64,000 nt of DNA from CAYGOC01 sp964351495 (GTDB lineage Bacteria > Chlamydiota > Chlamydiia > Chlamydiales > SM23-39), in assembly GCA_964351495.1 (NCBI GenBank), contig CAYGOC010000001.1, positions 138,827 to 202,826 on the forward strand. Reading direction: 5' to 3'. The notes under the pieces are model-generated. The model made no database searches and was not told the origin of the DNA. It saw only the letters and a list, made by a program, of their open reading frames with translations. This document shows positions 34,279 to 44,312 of this stretch, piece after piece (the stretch's first letter is position 1; every line of letters begins with the position of its first letter). A program made the translations under genes and the position numbers.

Positions 34279-36587
34279 ATCCTGGATTTTTGCTTTTTTT
34301 TGGCAAAAAGAAGCAGTCTTTTTATTAACTCTTCCGAAGTAAATCCCCTCTCTTTCCAAAGAAGAGGAAATAGACTAATGGAGGTAAACCCAGGAAATGG
34401 ATTTACTTCTAAAAAACAAAACTTCCCCCAGTCATCTACAAAAAAGTCAATACGGGCTAACCCCTTTAAATTGGCTATTTCATATATTTTCTTGGCAAGT
34501 TCCCTTCCCTTTTCCATCCACTCATGAGGAATTCTAGCGGGAACTTTTGTCAGCATAGGTTCTTTCCCATATTTTTTTTCATAAGAATAAAACTCTCCCC
34601 CATGTAAAACTTCTCCCCCTAGACTCACCTCTGTCTTTTCCAGCCCCATTACAGCAAATTCCACGATTTTTCCTTCAAAATGCTCCTCTACTACTAAAGC
34701 ATCATCCATCGTAAAAACGGTCTCTATAGCCTCTTTTACCTCAGAAAGGCTTTTTACCGGAAATACTCCCAGACTCGATCCCAAATGAGCTCCCTTTACC
34801 CACAAAGGAAACAAAAGCTCTTTTTCTATCTTATCCAGAAAAACATCTTTTTTTTCTTCCCAGCTTACTTTAGAAAAAGAAACATACTTTGCCGTAAAGA
34901 TCCCCTCTTTTTCCACAACCGATTTGATCCACCCTTTATGCATACATAAAGACGATCCCTTATAACTGGCTCCTACATAAGGCAATCCTAATGTTTCTAA
35001 AAACCCCTGCATCATCCCATCTTCTCCATAAGGGCCATGAAAGGCTGGGATAACAATATCGCAAGAAAGGAGCTCTTGTAAAATCTTTGGAGAAAAAGTA
35101 GCATTAGGGCTCCACTTACCCTCTTTGCTCACAAAAAAAGACTGGGTAGAAAACCCTAGCTTTTGTACATTTTCCAAAAAAAAGGAAGCGGTATTACAAG
35201 AGATTTCATGCTCTTTTGATTTTCCTCCAAAACAAACCCCTACCTTCCAGGGTCTTATTTTAGGAAAAACTTCCTTGATAAAAGAACCCGAAAAAGAAGA
35301 GAGCTCTCCTGCGTTTAAAAGCACCACAACATCGTAAGGCTCTAGATAGCTGGCTAGCTTTTTTGTAAGATCCTTCTTAGCAAGATACGTAAACCCTTTT
35401 TCTTGTACTTTTTTTGCTAAGTTCCACCCCTTGGGCTTTTTTTGTCCCGCAGAAAACAAATCTGTGATCAAAGTATAATCTGCCTCTTGTAATGAGAGAA
35501 AAAAATCCTCTTCTAAAGCTTGAAATCGGGTATATCGGTGGGGCTCAAAAATGGCTACAACCCTTCTTGGATAGTAAGCCTTTTTTACAGCAGAAAGAGT
35601 TGCTTTAATCTCAGTTGGATGGTGAGCATAGTCATCGAAAAGGGTGATATACTGTGTGTCTACTTTATGCTCAAGCCTTCTAGATACGCCAGGAAAGGTT
35701 TTTATAGCCTCTTTTACCTTGTCTTCCGGAAGTCCTAGTAAAAAACAAAGGGCAAACACAAATGCTACGTTTTCTCCGTTATGCTTTCCCATTAAAGGAG
35801 CTTCTATCGAAGAAAAAAGCCTTTTTTCAAAAGAGATATCCAAACAAAGTCTCCCCTCTTTCTCGGAAAAATTGTGTATGAAAAAGTGAGCCTTTTCATC
35901 ATAGCCCAAAGAAAATCCAAAAGGAGCTAGCTTCACTAAATTAGGGTGATACCCAAAAACGGTATATTTCGGATTTGCCTTTAAAAAAAACCGAGAAAAG
36001 GCCTCTTCTAATTTTTCATAGCTACCCCAAAATTCGAGATGGTCCTCTTCTAAATTGGTAATAATAGCCGCTTTACAAGGAAGTTTCAAAAAAGTACCAT
36101 CACTCTCATCTGCTTCGGCAATAAAATAGCGCCCTTTCCCTAGCTTTGCATTGCTTTCTTTTTGTTTTAATTTTCCCCCTAACACATAAGTAGGATCAAG
36201 ATTAAGCTGACAAAAAACCCAAGTAAGAAGGGAACTTACGCTAGTCTTCCCATGCGTCCCTGCTACTAAAATAGAGTCGTATCCTCCCATCAAAGAGGCT
36301 AAAAATTCGGCCCTATGAAACGTAGGATATCCTTTTTTTCTCGCTTCTATAAGATGAGGGTGGCTTTTTTGTATGGCAGATCCATAAATAACCGTTTTTT
36401 GTTTTTCTCCTAAAAGGGCCTCTGCTTCTTTGTAAATTTTGGCCCCTTTTTTTTGTAAAATCTCGGTATACTCATTGGCACATCGATCTGATCCTTCTAC
36501 TTGAAACCCTTTTTCCAAACAAATCTGCGCAAGAGCGCTAATACCCACTCCGGCAATCCCTAAAAAATGGTACTCCATACCTTTCAT
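34275..36587 (-). CDS. murC-ddl: UDP-N-acetylmuramate-alanine ligase / D-Ala-D-Ala ligase fusion
   Basis: A 770-residue fusion. Residues 1 to about 445 are MurC: FLGIAGVGISALA at the start, ATP loop VAGTHGKTSVSSLL, EADESDGTFL and DDYAHHPTEIKATL. From about 450 on is D-Ala-D-Ala ligase: VCFGGKSKEHEIS, GPYGEDGMMQGFLE, VKGAHLGSSLGV and LARIDFFVDDWGKFCFLEVNPFPG. The fusion is a chlamydial trait and ties L-Ala addition to the making of the terminal D-Ala dipeptide. It overlaps murG and ftsQ by four bases each. Confidence 0.95.
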   Translation of the reverse strand: MKGMEYHFLGIAGVGISALAQICLEKGFQVEGSDRCANEYTEILQKKGAKIYKEAEALLGEKQKTVIYGSAIQKSHPHLIEARKKGYPTFHRAEFLASLMGGYDSILVAGTHGKTSVSSLLTWVFCQLNLDPTYVLGGKLKQKESNAKLGKGRYFIAEADESDGTFLKLPCKAAIITNLEEDHLEFWGSYEKLEEAFSRFFLKANPKYTVFGYHPNLVKLAPFGFSLGYDEKAHFFIHNFSEKEGRLCLDISFEKRLFSSIEAPLMGKHNGENVAFVFALCFLLGLPEDKVKEAIKTFPGVSRRLEHKVDTQYITLFDDYAHHPTEIKATLSAVKKAYYPRRVVAIFEPHRYTRFQALEEDFFLSLQEADYTLITDLFSAGQKKPKGWNLAKKVQEKGFTYLAKKDLTKKLASYLEPYDVVVLLNAGELSSFSGSFIKEVFPKIRPWKVGVCFGGKSKEHEISCNTASFFLENVQKLGFSTQSFFVSKEGKWSPNATFSPKILQELLSCDIVIPAFHGPYGEDGMMQGFLETLGLPYVGASYKGSSLCMHKGWIKSVVEKEGIFTAKYVSFSKVSWEEKKDVFLDKIEKELLFPLWVKGAHLGSSLGVFPVKSLSEVKEAIETVFTMDDALVVEEHFEGKIVEFAVMGLEKTEVSLGGEVLHGGEFYSYEKKYGKEPMLTKVPARIPHEWMEKGRELAKKIYEIANLKGLARIDFFVDDWGKFCFLEVNPFPGFTSISLFPLLWKERGFTSEELIKRLLLFAKKKQKSRI

Positions 36588-37642
36588 GTTCCTTGGTTTC
36601 GAATTAATTCTACAATCAAATGGGATAGACTTTTCCCATTTTGCTGTTCTTTAAATGTGTGTATCTGACTTTGATAGTAGTCTCTCTTGTTTTTTATTTC
36701 TAAAAGAGTCTCTGCCACCTTATCTGGAGTACTTTCTTCCTCTAAAAGCATCTTTCCCCCTTTTACCTTTTCACAAAAGAAAAGAGCATTTTTCTTTTGA
36801 TGCTCTCCGGCAAAAGGATAAGGGATGAATAGAGTGGGTTTTTCATAAAAAATCACTTCAGAAAGAGTAGAGGCGCCGCTTCTGGCTATAACAATATCTG
36901 CTTTTTGATAAAAAGAAGGCATATCCTTTTCAAAAGAAGAAACACAGGCTTTTATTTTTTTCTCTTTATAAAAATCTGAAGGGTCCTGTTTGCCCCCTGT
37001 TATATGAAATATAGAAAAGATAAGCCCCTTTTCTTGTAAAAGAAGAAAGCTGTTGGGAAGGATCTCATTTATTGCTTTAGCTCCTTGCGATCCCCCAAAT
37101 ACTAAAAAGGTAAGACCTCTTTGTTTTTTTTTCGTAAGGGGGGATAAAAAAAACCATGAAAGAGGCTTTATAGAAACGGTGCGATATCCCTTCTCTTCCG
37201 AAAAAGGCATCGCTAAAACATCCGCTTTTTTGGCAAAAAATTTATTTACCCTTCCTAGACTGCAGTTTGGTTCCAATAAAACAAGAGGAACCTTTTTTAG
37301 ATAGGCTGCTAATAAAACAGGAAAGCTATGAAAGCTCCCCATCCCTACCACTACAGAAGGCCTTTTTTGTTTTATGAGCCGTAAACAAAACCAGAGGGAC
37401 TTCCCTAAGATAGCAACGGCTTTGAAAAACCCTTTTGAAAAATTACAGCTGTTTACTTCTTGAAAAGAAAACCGATTTCTAGAAAAAAAAGGATTTTTTG
37501 TTAAGCCGGCTCCTATAAAAAGGATTTTCTTATCCTCTTTTTCTAAAAGGGACGCTAGCTGCTCTGCCGGGAAAACATGCCCCCCTGTTCCTCCTACCGC
37601 AATCCAAATAGTCTCCGGTTTTTTCTTAAGAAACTTTTTCAT
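36584..37642 (-). CDS. murG: Lipid II synthase (UDP-GlcNAc transferase)
   Basis: Transfers GlcNAc onto lipid I to form lipid II on the inner membrane face. A 352-residue GT28 enzyme with IAVGGTGGHVFPA, GMGSFHSFPVLLAA, FGGSQGAKAIN and ARSGASTLSEV. It overlaps the end of ftsW by 17 bases and murC-ddl by four. Confidence 0.95.
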   Translation of the reverse strand: MKKFLKKKPETIWIAVGGTGGHVFPAEQLASLLEKEDKKILFIGAGLTKNPFFSRNRFSFQEVNSCNFSKGFFKAVAILGKSLWFCLRLIKQKRPSVVVGMGSFHSFPVLLAAYLKKVPLVLLEPNCSLGRVNKFFAKKADVLAMPFSEEKGYRTVSIKPLSWFFLSPLTKKKQRGLTFLVFGGSQGAKAINEILPNSFLLLQEKGLIFSIFHITGGKQDPSDFYKEKKIKACVSSFEKDMPSFYQKADIVIARSGASTLSEVIFYEKPTLFIPYPFAGEHQKKNALFFCEKVKGGKMLLEEESTPDKVAETLLEIKNKRDYYQSQIHTFKEQQNGKSLSHLIVELIRNQGT

Positions 37643-38741
37643 GTAGCTCCTTTTTTCTCTTAAGAGGAAAGGCTATGGAGTATAAAAGAAAAAAAGCACA
37701 AAAATTCATGAGCAAAGAGCTTCCTCCTTGAGAAAAAAAAGGAAGAGTCGTCCCTTTACTAGGGAGCAAGTTAGAAACAACTCCTAAGTTTAAAAAGGCT
37801 TGGAATACAATTAAAAAGGTAAGAATCGAAGCTAGGTAAAAATCAACAGAAGTTTTTGACCTCAAAGCAATCTGAAATCCGGAATAGGCTATCCCCATAT
37901 ATAAAAAAAGCATAATACAAATCCCAAAAAACCCTGTCTCTTCTGCATAAATAGCCGCTATATAATCACTTCTTGCAGCAGGAAGATAGTTTAGTTTTTG
38001 AAAAGACTCCCCGAAGCCTTTTCCCCAAATTCCTCCGGACCCTGCAGCAATTTTAGACTGATGCGGTTGATGCCCTTTTCCTTTTAGATCAAGCTCCGGA
38101 TGAAGATATCCTTGTATCCGGTTGGATACATGGGGCATGTTATACGCTAGGGAAATGGCTACAAGACAAAGCGCCGTAAGAGGCACCATCCAATATCTTC
38201 CTTTGACTCTAGAAAGAAATAAAAGCACTACCAAAGTTACCAAAATTAAAGCAGCAGAACCATTGTCGGGCTCCATTAATATAAGTAAGATAGGAACCGA
38301 TAAAGGCGCCAAAACATAGAGTAACTCCTTAAGCTGAATCTGTTCTTTTTTCTCCTGTATCTTGTAGATAAAATAAAAAGGGATAATCAACTTAGCCCCT
38401 TCAGACGGTTGAAAAGAAGCCCCAAAAAAAGAGATCCATCTTCTAGCTCCATTAATTTTTTGCCCAATAGGGGGAACAAAAACAAGCAGTAGAAAAATAG
38501 ATAAAACCCATAAAAGATGAGGACTATATTTTAAAAGAGTTTCATGCCCTATCTTATATAAAAAAAAGCCTAAGATAAGCCCTGATAAACCATAAAGAAG
38601 CTGCCTTAAAAAAGCTTCTTGTAAATTGGTCCTTAAAGATTTATCTAAAATTTCGGCAGAGGTGATGTTAAAAACCATCACAAGCCCGATAGAAAAAAGA
38701 AGGAAAATGCAACTAGCAAGCAAAAAAAAAGAGCGTCTCAT
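37626..38741 (-). CDS. ftsW: FtsW/RodA-type peptidoglycan glycosyltransferase
   Basis: A 371-residue SEDS membrane protein with about ten helices. Signatures: GARRWISFFGASFQPSEGAKL, EPDNGSAALIL, and the late GVVSNLLPSKGTTLPFFSQGGSSLL. By position between the LysM gene and murG I call it ftsW rather than rodA. Confidence 0.92.
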   Translation of the reverse strand: MRRSFFLLASCIFLLFSIGLVMVFNITSAEILDKSLRTNLQEAFLRQLLYGLSGLILGFFLYKIGHETLLKYSPHLLWVLSIFLLLVFVPPIGQKINGARRWISFFGASFQPSEGAKLIIPFYFIYKIQEKKEQIQLKELLYVLAPLSVPILLILMEPDNGSAALILVTLVVLLFLSRVKGRYWMVPLTALCLVAISLAYNMPHVSNRIQGYLHPELDLKGKGHQPHQSKIAAGSGGIWGKGFGESFQKLNYLPAARSDYIAAIYAEETGFFGICIMLFLYMGIAYSGFQIALRSKTSVDFYLASILTFLIVFQAFLNLGVVSNLLPSKGTTLPFFSQGGSSLLMNFCAFFLLYSIAFPLKRKKELHEKVS

Positions 38742-38745
38742 ACTC

Positions 38746-39441
38746 TTAGCGAATGCGCAATTTATCTCCCGGCTTTAGCCTTTTAGCTTTCTTTTCATCC
38801 AACTGGTTCAATCTTAAAAGATCTTCTACTTTCATATGATGCTTCATGGCAATAGTCCAGGGATTATCTCCACTTTTGACTAGATAAAACCCCGGCTCTT
38901 CTTTTTTCTTTTCTACTTTCAAAGGGTTTGGATGCGTTGGCTTTTTCTCTTGTAAAACTTCTTGTTTTAAGGGGATTTTAAGTGTTTGCCCTATTTTTAA
39001 AAATCCTGTTGGAAGGTTATTCGCTCTTTGTATTGCCTCTACAGAAGCACCATATCTTTTTGCCAGTTTTTCTAAGTTATCTCCCGGCTCTACCCGAACG
39101 ATCTGTTCTGAAAGCGGTTTTTCTGCAAAATGCTCTTTTTCTGATGCCGGCTCTTGTACTAAAGCGGTTTTTTTCTCAGCCAAAGCCTCTTCTTCTTTCT
39201 TGTTTTCTATAGGAGGCAGTTTGTGAATTAGATCTTTTAAGGGACTCTCTTCTTCTCTTTCTCTATCTTTTGCTAAAAGGCTTTCTTTAGATTCCAAACG
39301 TTCTACTTTATCTGGAGTAATGTCTGCTAAAGAGGATCCCGTTTTAGAGCTGGGAGCATCTGTGATTGCGGTCACAAAAAGAAGCGTTAAAAGAGAAGCA
39401 TTTACAAGTATAGCTACTAAAAGCGTATGTTTTTTTGTCAT
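38746..39441 (-). CDS. Membrane-anchored protein with two LysM domains
   Basis: A 231-residue protein: one N-terminal membrane anchor (about residues 5-25), an acidic linker, and two LysM peptidoglycan-binding domains (VEPGDNLEKLAKRYGASVEA and VKSGDNPWTIAMKHHMKVED). No peptidase domain follows, so unlike full NlpD it can only bind. Start at ATG 39439-39441, which overlaps the murD stop and has AGAGGGG nine bases upstream. Position between murD and ftsW matches the NlpD-like gene of Chlamydia as I recall. Confidence 0.87.
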   Translation of the reverse strand: MTKKHTLLVAILVNASLLTLLFVTAITDAPSSKTGSSLADITPDKVERLESKESLLAKDREREEESPLKDLIHKLPPIENKKEEEALAEKKTALVQEPASEKEHFAEKPLSEQIVRVEPGDNLEKLAKRYGASVEAIQRANNLPTGFLKIGQTLKIPLKQEVLQEKKPTHPNPLKVEKKKEEPGFYLVKSGDNPWTIAMKHHMKVEDLLRLNQLDEKKAKRLKPGDKLRIR

Positions 39442-40631
39442 GATAAAGACCCCTCTTGCATCCATTGTTGCACAATTTTTATAAAAACCTCTCCTCTTTC
39501 TTCAAAGTTTTGAAATTGATCAAAACTACTACATCCAGGAGAAAGGAGAACTGTCTCCCCTTCTATAGCTTCCAAAATGGCTGTTCTTACAGCCTCCTTA
39601 AAGCAGGAAAAGAGTGCTACCTCCAATTTGGATTGTAAAACGGTTTGGATTTTTTCTGCAGCAAAACCGTACGCATACACTTTTTTTATAGATGGTACAA
39701 GATTTTCCTTCCAGGAAAGAAAAGAAGACCCCTTGTCCATCCCCCCCACAATAAGGCGCAAAGGGGAAGAAAATTTTTTTATAGCAAATAAAACAGCCTC
39801 TTCATTGGTTGCTTTACTGTCGTTATAAAAAAGGACTCCTTTTTTCTCACCTACATACTCTAAACGGTGTTTTGGTTTTGGAAACGTTTTAAGGCTTTCT
39901 AAGAAAAGGTCTTTCTCTATATTCCAATGCTTTGAGATCTCCCAAGCCCCCTTTATAGTCTCTTCTGACATGTCTTCTCTTACATAAGAAAGAGGAAGTT
40001 TTTCCGGAAAAAAAGATCCCTTAGGGAAAAGATGTTTCCACTTTTTATCCGTCCATAAAATACCCGAGGGTTTTAAGCAAGACGCAATCTTTTTTTTCGC
40101 ATTGGCATAGTTTTCTATCGTCTTATGCCAGTCTAGATGATTCGGATATAAATTTAAAAAAAGAGCATAGTCGAAAAAAGCCCCCTTTAACGGTTCTAGT
40201 TGAAAAGAGCTAATCTCTAATAACAGGATTTCTCCCTTTTTAGGACTATAGGCACAAAAAGGCTCTCCTACGTTACCGAGAGCTTTTGCATAAAAGCCTG
40301 CTTTCTTAAATAGGTACTCTAGAAAAAGAGTAGTGGTAGTTTTCCCATTACTTCCTGTAATGGCAATGACGGTTTCTCTATTTTCTGAAAGACCGAGCTC
40401 AATTTCAGAGGTAAGAGGGATATTTTTTCGCACAGCTTCTTTTAAAATAGCATGAGATCTTTCTACCCCGGGAGAAACCACTACTTTTTCTATCGATTTC
40501 CACTCTATTTTAGGAAGATGCCCTTTCTTATCATCGTAGATTAGTGTCTTTTTATTCCTTTTTTGTAAAAACGCTTCCGCGGCTTTTCCACTGACTCCAT
40601 ATCCTAGAATGAGAAATTGTTTTTCCATCAT
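39438..40631 (-). CDS. murD: UDP-N-acetylmuramoylalanine-D-glutamate ligase
   Basis: Adds D-Glu to UDP-MurNAc-L-Ala. Motifs: LILGYGVSGKAAEAFL at the N-terminus, ITGSNGKTTTTLFL P-loop, NLYPNHLDWH and YNDSKATNEEA. I chose ATG 40629-40631, which overlaps the mraY stop and places the nucleotide fold at residue 6; the longest frame adds 18 residues read inside mraY. Confidence 0.94.
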   Translation of the reverse strand: MMEKQFLILGYGVSGKAAEAFLQKRNKKTLIYDDKKGHLPKIEWKSIEKVVVSPGVERSHAILKEAVRKNIPLTSEIELGLSENRETVIAITGSNGKTTTTLFLEYLFKKAGFYAKALGNVGEPFCAYSPKKGEILLLEISSFQLEPLKGAFFDYALFLNLYPNHLDWHKTIENYANAKKKIASCLKPSGILWTDKKWKHLFPKGSFFPEKLPLSYVREDMSEETIKGAWEISKHWNIEKDLFLESLKTFPKPKHRLEYVGEKKGVLFYNDSKATNEEAVLFAIKKFSSPLRLIVGGMDKGSSFLSWKENLVPSIKKVYAYGFAAEKIQTVLQSKLEVALFSCFKEAVRTAILEAIEGETVLLSPGCSSFDQFQNFEERGEVFIKIVQQWMQEGSLS

Positions 40632-41824
40632 TGAAACTTCAAAGAAGCAAGTCCTATTAAAGAAAGAAAAAGACCGATAATCCAAAAACGAAGAACTACC
40701 TTCGTCTCAGGCCATCCTCTATATTCAAAATGGTGATGCAAGGGAGCGCATAAAAAAACCCTTTTTTGATTCCGATAACGAAAGCTCAAAACTTGTATGA
40801 TAACGGAGAGAGCCTCCACTACAAACATCCCTCCCACCAAAGCCAAAAGAAATTCTTTTCGTAAAAGAACAGAACAAACCCCTAAACTTCCCCCTAAAGC
40901 CAAAGAACCCGTATCTCCCATAAACACTTGTGCCGGATAGCCGTTATACCACAAAAAACCTAAGGAAGCCCCTGCCATAGCCGTTAAAAACACCGCAATT
41001 TCTCCGCTTCCTTCAACATATAAAATGTTTAAATACCTAGCTATTTGTATGTTATTGGTAAAAAAGGCAATGACGGCAAAAGTAGAGCACGCTAAAACTA
41101 AAAGCCCTGCTGCAAGGCCGTCTAATCCATCTGCTAGATTAACTGCATTAGAAGAGCCCGTTACAACAAACAAAATGAGAAAAAAAAGAAGAAAGACAAA
41201 AGGACCCTGCAAACTAAGAACAGGTTTTTTCATAAAGGGAAGGTAAATCTTACTAGCATATTCTTCTGTGTTTAAAGAGCTCTTTTCTTTGGAAGAGACA
41301 AACTCTTTAGCCTGGGGAGCTTTTACCCAAGAGACCCATTCTGTAAAAGATGGACAAAGAAGGTAGAGTGACAACAGAGAAGCAAAAAGAATTTGCACTA
41401 ACAATTTTTTCTTAGGAGCGATCCCTTTTGCGTTCTTTCTTTTTAGCTTCCAAAAATCATCTAAAGCTCCGAGCATACCAAAAGTAACAAGGCTTCCTAG
41501 TAAAATCCAGGTAAAAGAATGGGTAAGGTCCATAAACAAAAACAAAGAAACCGCTATAGAAGATAGAATTAATACTCCTCCCATCGTAGGTGTATCTTGT
41601 TTTTTCCCATGAAGCTGATACAGCTGCGGGCACTCTTTTTCATTTCGTATAGGCTGTCCTATACGAAGAGCATAAAGTCTCTTTATAAACGGCTTTCCTA
41701 AAAAAATCGTAAGTCCTACGCTAAAAAGAGCCGCAAAGATCATTCTGGTGGAATAGTAGCCAAATACAGAAGGGATAGAGATTCCCCATCTACTATGAAA
41801 AAAAGAAAGCAAAAAAAGAAGCAT
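40628..41824 (-). CDS. mraY: Phospho-N-acetylmuramoyl-pentapeptide transferase
   Basis: Makes lipid I by moving phospho-MurNAc-pentapeptide to undecaprenyl phosphate. A 398-residue polytopic protein with KKQDTPTMGGVLIL, the Asp-rich GALDDFWKLK, NAVNLADGLDGLAAG, FMGDTGSLALGG and CAPLHHHFEYRGW. A polar insert of about 45 residues follows the third helix (AKEFVSSKEKSSLNTEEYASK), longer than in most MraY. Starts 11 bases after murF. Confidence 0.95.
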   Translation of the reverse strand: MLLFLLSFFHSRWGISIPSVFGYYSTRMIFAALFSVGLTIFLGKPFIKRLYALRIGQPIRNEKECPQLYQLHGKKQDTPTMGGVLILSSIAVSLFLFMDLTHSFTWILLGSLVTFGMLGALDDFWKLKRKNAKGIAPKKKLLVQILFASLLSLYLLCPSFTEWVSWVKAPQAKEFVSSKEKSSLNTEEYASKIYLPFMKKPVLSLQGPFVFLLFFLILFVVTGSSNAVNLADGLDGLAAGLLVLACSTFAVIAFFTNNIQIARYLNILYVEGSGEIAVFLTAMAGASLGFLWYNGYPAQVFMGDTGSLALGGSLGVCSVLLRKEFLLALVGGMFVVEALSVIIQVLSFRYRNQKRVFLCAPLHHHFEYRGWPETKVVLRFWIIGLFLSLIGLASLKFQ

Positions 41825-41835
41825 CTCTACAGCTC

Positions 41836-43140
41836 TTATACCCGTTTTTGTAACTCTTCTACTAGGGTTTCCATTTTATAAAATCTGGCACCCTTTATCA
41901 AAATAATATCTTCTCCTGACAAAAGGGGAGAAAGCTTTTCTAAAAGGGCTTTTTTTTCTGAAAAAAGGAAGACTGTATCCCCTTGAAAAGCTTCATATGC
42001 TTTTCCTAAAAGAAAGACATAATCTACTGTTTCTTTCGCTTTTTTCACAATTTTTGCATGAAGCTCTTCTGAAAAACTTCCCAGCTCTTTCATTTCTGAT
42101 AAAATAGCTATTTTCTTGCCCTTCCCGTTAGCATTGGGCATATTTTCTAAAGAGGCTTCTACGGAGGCAAAACTAGCATTATACGTATCGTTAATTAAAA
42201 GCCCTTTTTTGAAAGGAATCTTTTCAAATCTCCCCGGAAGACTTTCTTTTAGTAAAAAGGGAATTTTCTCTTTTATTGCTTCTTGGGAGACTCCTAAAGA
42301 TCTCACAAGAGCATATGCTGCTAAAAAGTTATACTGTAAAAAGCTTTCTTCATAGGGAAAAGAAAAGAGAAAGGATCTTTCTTCTTCTATAATCTCTCCT
42401 TTTTTCTTCAAAAAGAAAGAGGCGGTAGGATCTTTTTCAGAAAAGCTAATATAGGGCTTTTCCACCTCCACAGTAAAAGGCTTAGGAGCTACAAGCACTT
42501 CTGTTTTATCATAAGAAAAAATCATTTTTTTTTCTTCTGCTATATCCCGAAGCCCTCCTGGAAAATTTTCTGCATGCGCATAGGTGATTTTAGTTATCAA
42601 CGAGGCAAATGGCTCTACCAGCTCTGTTAAAATAGCAATATCCCCTTTTTTTCTCATGCCGAGCTCTACAACAAAGTACTCTCTATCTTCTCGGTTTAAA
42701 AGAGCCAGTGGAAGGCCTATTTCTGTATTGTAGTTTTTAGGGCTCATCCCCACTGAAAAAGAGTCCTTCAAAAGAGTGTATACGAAGGCTTTTGTGGTAG
42801 TTTTTCCTACTGACCCTGTAATAGCTATAACCTTAGTAGGAAAACGCTCTAGGGATTTTTTTGCCAAGAAAAGAAGGGCCTCTTTTACCTTTTTTACCCG
42901 AATCAAAAAAAGACCGAAAGAGTCTCCTCTGTAATTTTCCTGGACAACAGCTGCTAATGCTTTTTTTTTAGCTACCTCTGATAAGTGCAGGTGCCCATCA
43001 GTTCTCTCTCCAGGCAGCGCAAAGAATATACTTTGGGGAAAAACCTCTCTACTGTCGATACAAAACCCAGAAAAAGGCCCCTCAAAAGGAAGGCCTATCC
43101 CAAGTTCTTTTACAACTTCTTGAATAGAAGAAAAGGGCAT
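41836..43140 (-). CDS. murF: UDP-MurNAc-tripeptide D-Ala-D-Ala ligase
   Basis: Adds the D-Ala dipeptide made by the Ddl domain of murC-ddl. A 434-residue Mur ligase with FCIDSREVFPQSIFFAL, P-loop ITGSVGKTTTKAF, NYNTEIGLPL and NDTYNASFASVEASL. First gene of the minus-strand cell-wall cluster running down to cutA. The 70-bp region before it is T/A-rich with no clear promoter. Confidence 0.95.
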   Translation of the reverse strand: MPFSSIQEVVKELGIGLPFEGPFSGFCIDSREVFPQSIFFALPGERTDGHLHLSEVAKKKALAAVVQENYRGDSFGLFLIRVKKVKEALLFLAKKSLERFPTKVIAITGSVGKTTTKAFVYTLLKDSFSVGMSPKNYNTEIGLPLALLNREDREYFVVELGMRKKGDIAILTELVEPFASLITKITYAHAENFPGGLRDIAEEKKMIFSYDKTEVLVAPKPFTVEVEKPYISFSEKDPTASFFLKKKGEIIEEERSFLFSFPYEESFLQYNFLAAYALVRSLGVSQEAIKEKIPFLLKESLPGRFEKIPFKKGLLINDTYNASFASVEASLENMPNANGKGKKIAILSEMKELGSFSEELHAKIVKKAKETVDYVFLLGKAYEAFQGDTVFLFSEKKALLEKLSPLLSGEDIILIKGARFYKMETLVEELQKRV

Positions 43141-43210
43141 AAAATTCTCTTTTTAAAAGACAATCTATCCCTTTTTTTCTTAAAAAGAAAAGTGTTAAAT
43201 TTTGTATACT

Positions 43211-44191
43211 TTAAGAGACGTGCTCTATTAAGCACCTGTGAACTTTTCTTAAGAAAGCTGTTTCTTTTTCTAAAAAGCTCTCTTCTTCTATTTGTAGAGT
43301 ATTTTGAGCTCCTAAATCACGAAAACAAGGAACAGGAATCCCCCTTTTTGCAAAAACAGTAGAAAGTCCCAAATGAAAGAAACACCTTGCGTAAACCTGC
43401 ACAAGTTTTGAGCTTCTAAATAGGGATGAAAAAAGAAAAGGAAAAGCAACAAGAAGGCCTAAATATGAAAAAAGGCCTAACGCTATATTTATCAGCGTAG
43501 AAGAGCTTCTCTTTTTCGATAAAGCTAAAGATTTCTCTGCAGATTTTAGTAAAACTCCTACTTCTTCCTGGCTCTCTACCGAAAAACCTGAATAGTTTTT
43601 TTGAAAATTCTGTAGGATTCGCTCTTTTTGCTGCTCTTTATAAGAATCTCCATGTGCTGCAAGAATAGTCTCTTTTGCACTACAAGCAACAAAGCGGTGT
43701 ATTTGATATACTAAAGAAGAAAAAATAGTGTACAAAGCTAGCATTTTATAAGAGCGGAGTACCTCTTTTGGTGAAGAAAGAGGAGTACACAAAATGCCCA
43801 ACACGAAAACAGCTAAACGGGAAATGTTGACAGCTAAAAGCTGCCAAGAAATAACATTCGGCAGTAAACGAGGATCTTCTTTTAAAAGATAACGATTTAC
43901 AAACTGCTGATAATCGGGATTCTCCTCTAAAACTACTGTTTCAAAACTTGTTAAAACAGCTCGTAACTTGTTAGATACAGTATAGTCTTCCTTATAGTCT
44001 TCCTTAAAGGGTTGTGTAATATTTTTAAGCCCCCCTTGTGGGTTAGAATCTGCATACTTTTTTAAAGTAGCCCCTATACCTTCAATGGTCCTCTTAAAAA
44101 TTTCGTGCTCATCTGCTGTTGTATCAATACAAAGCCCTAAAAAGTGAACTACCTGTAAGGAGGCCTGTAATTGAGTGACTGTGGAAACCAT
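43211..44191 (-). CDS. Unknown membrane protein
   Basis: A 326-residue protein not recognised. I start it at ATG 44189-44191 (AAAGGGA five bases upstream) rather than at the longer frame's 44245. Two hydrophobic regions are seen: one pair of helices in the middle (AVNISRLAVFVLGILC and MLALYTIFSSLVYQI) and a longer stretch near residue 250 (LINIALGLFSYLGLLVAFPF). The termini are polar and probably both on one side. Its nature suggests a lineage-specific membrane protein; no function assigned. Confidence 0.65.
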   Translation of the reverse strand: MVSTVTQLQASLQVVHFLGLCIDTTADEHEIFKRTIEGIGATLKKYADSNPQGGLKNITQPFKEDYKEDYTVSNKLRAVLTSFETVVLEENPDYQQFVNRYLLKEDPRLLPNVISWQLLAVNISRLAVFVLGILCTPLSSPKEVLRSYKMLALYTIFSSLVYQIHRFVACSAKETILAAHGDSYKEQQKERILQNFQKNYSGFSVESQEEVGVLLKSAEKSLALSKKRSSSTLINIALGLFSYLGLLVAFPFLFSSLFRSSKLVQVYARCFFHLGLSTVFAKRGIPVPCFRDLGAQNTLQIEEESFLEKETAFLRKVHRCLIEHVS

Positions 44192-44312
44192 AACATCCCT
44201 TTGTCGAAAGGGATCTATTTTAATAAAATCTTTACAAATTAGCAATAAGTTTTAACTAGCTCACAACCAAATAGATAAGCGCTTATTTTTGTAGACCTAC
44301 CTCTAAAGCTCC

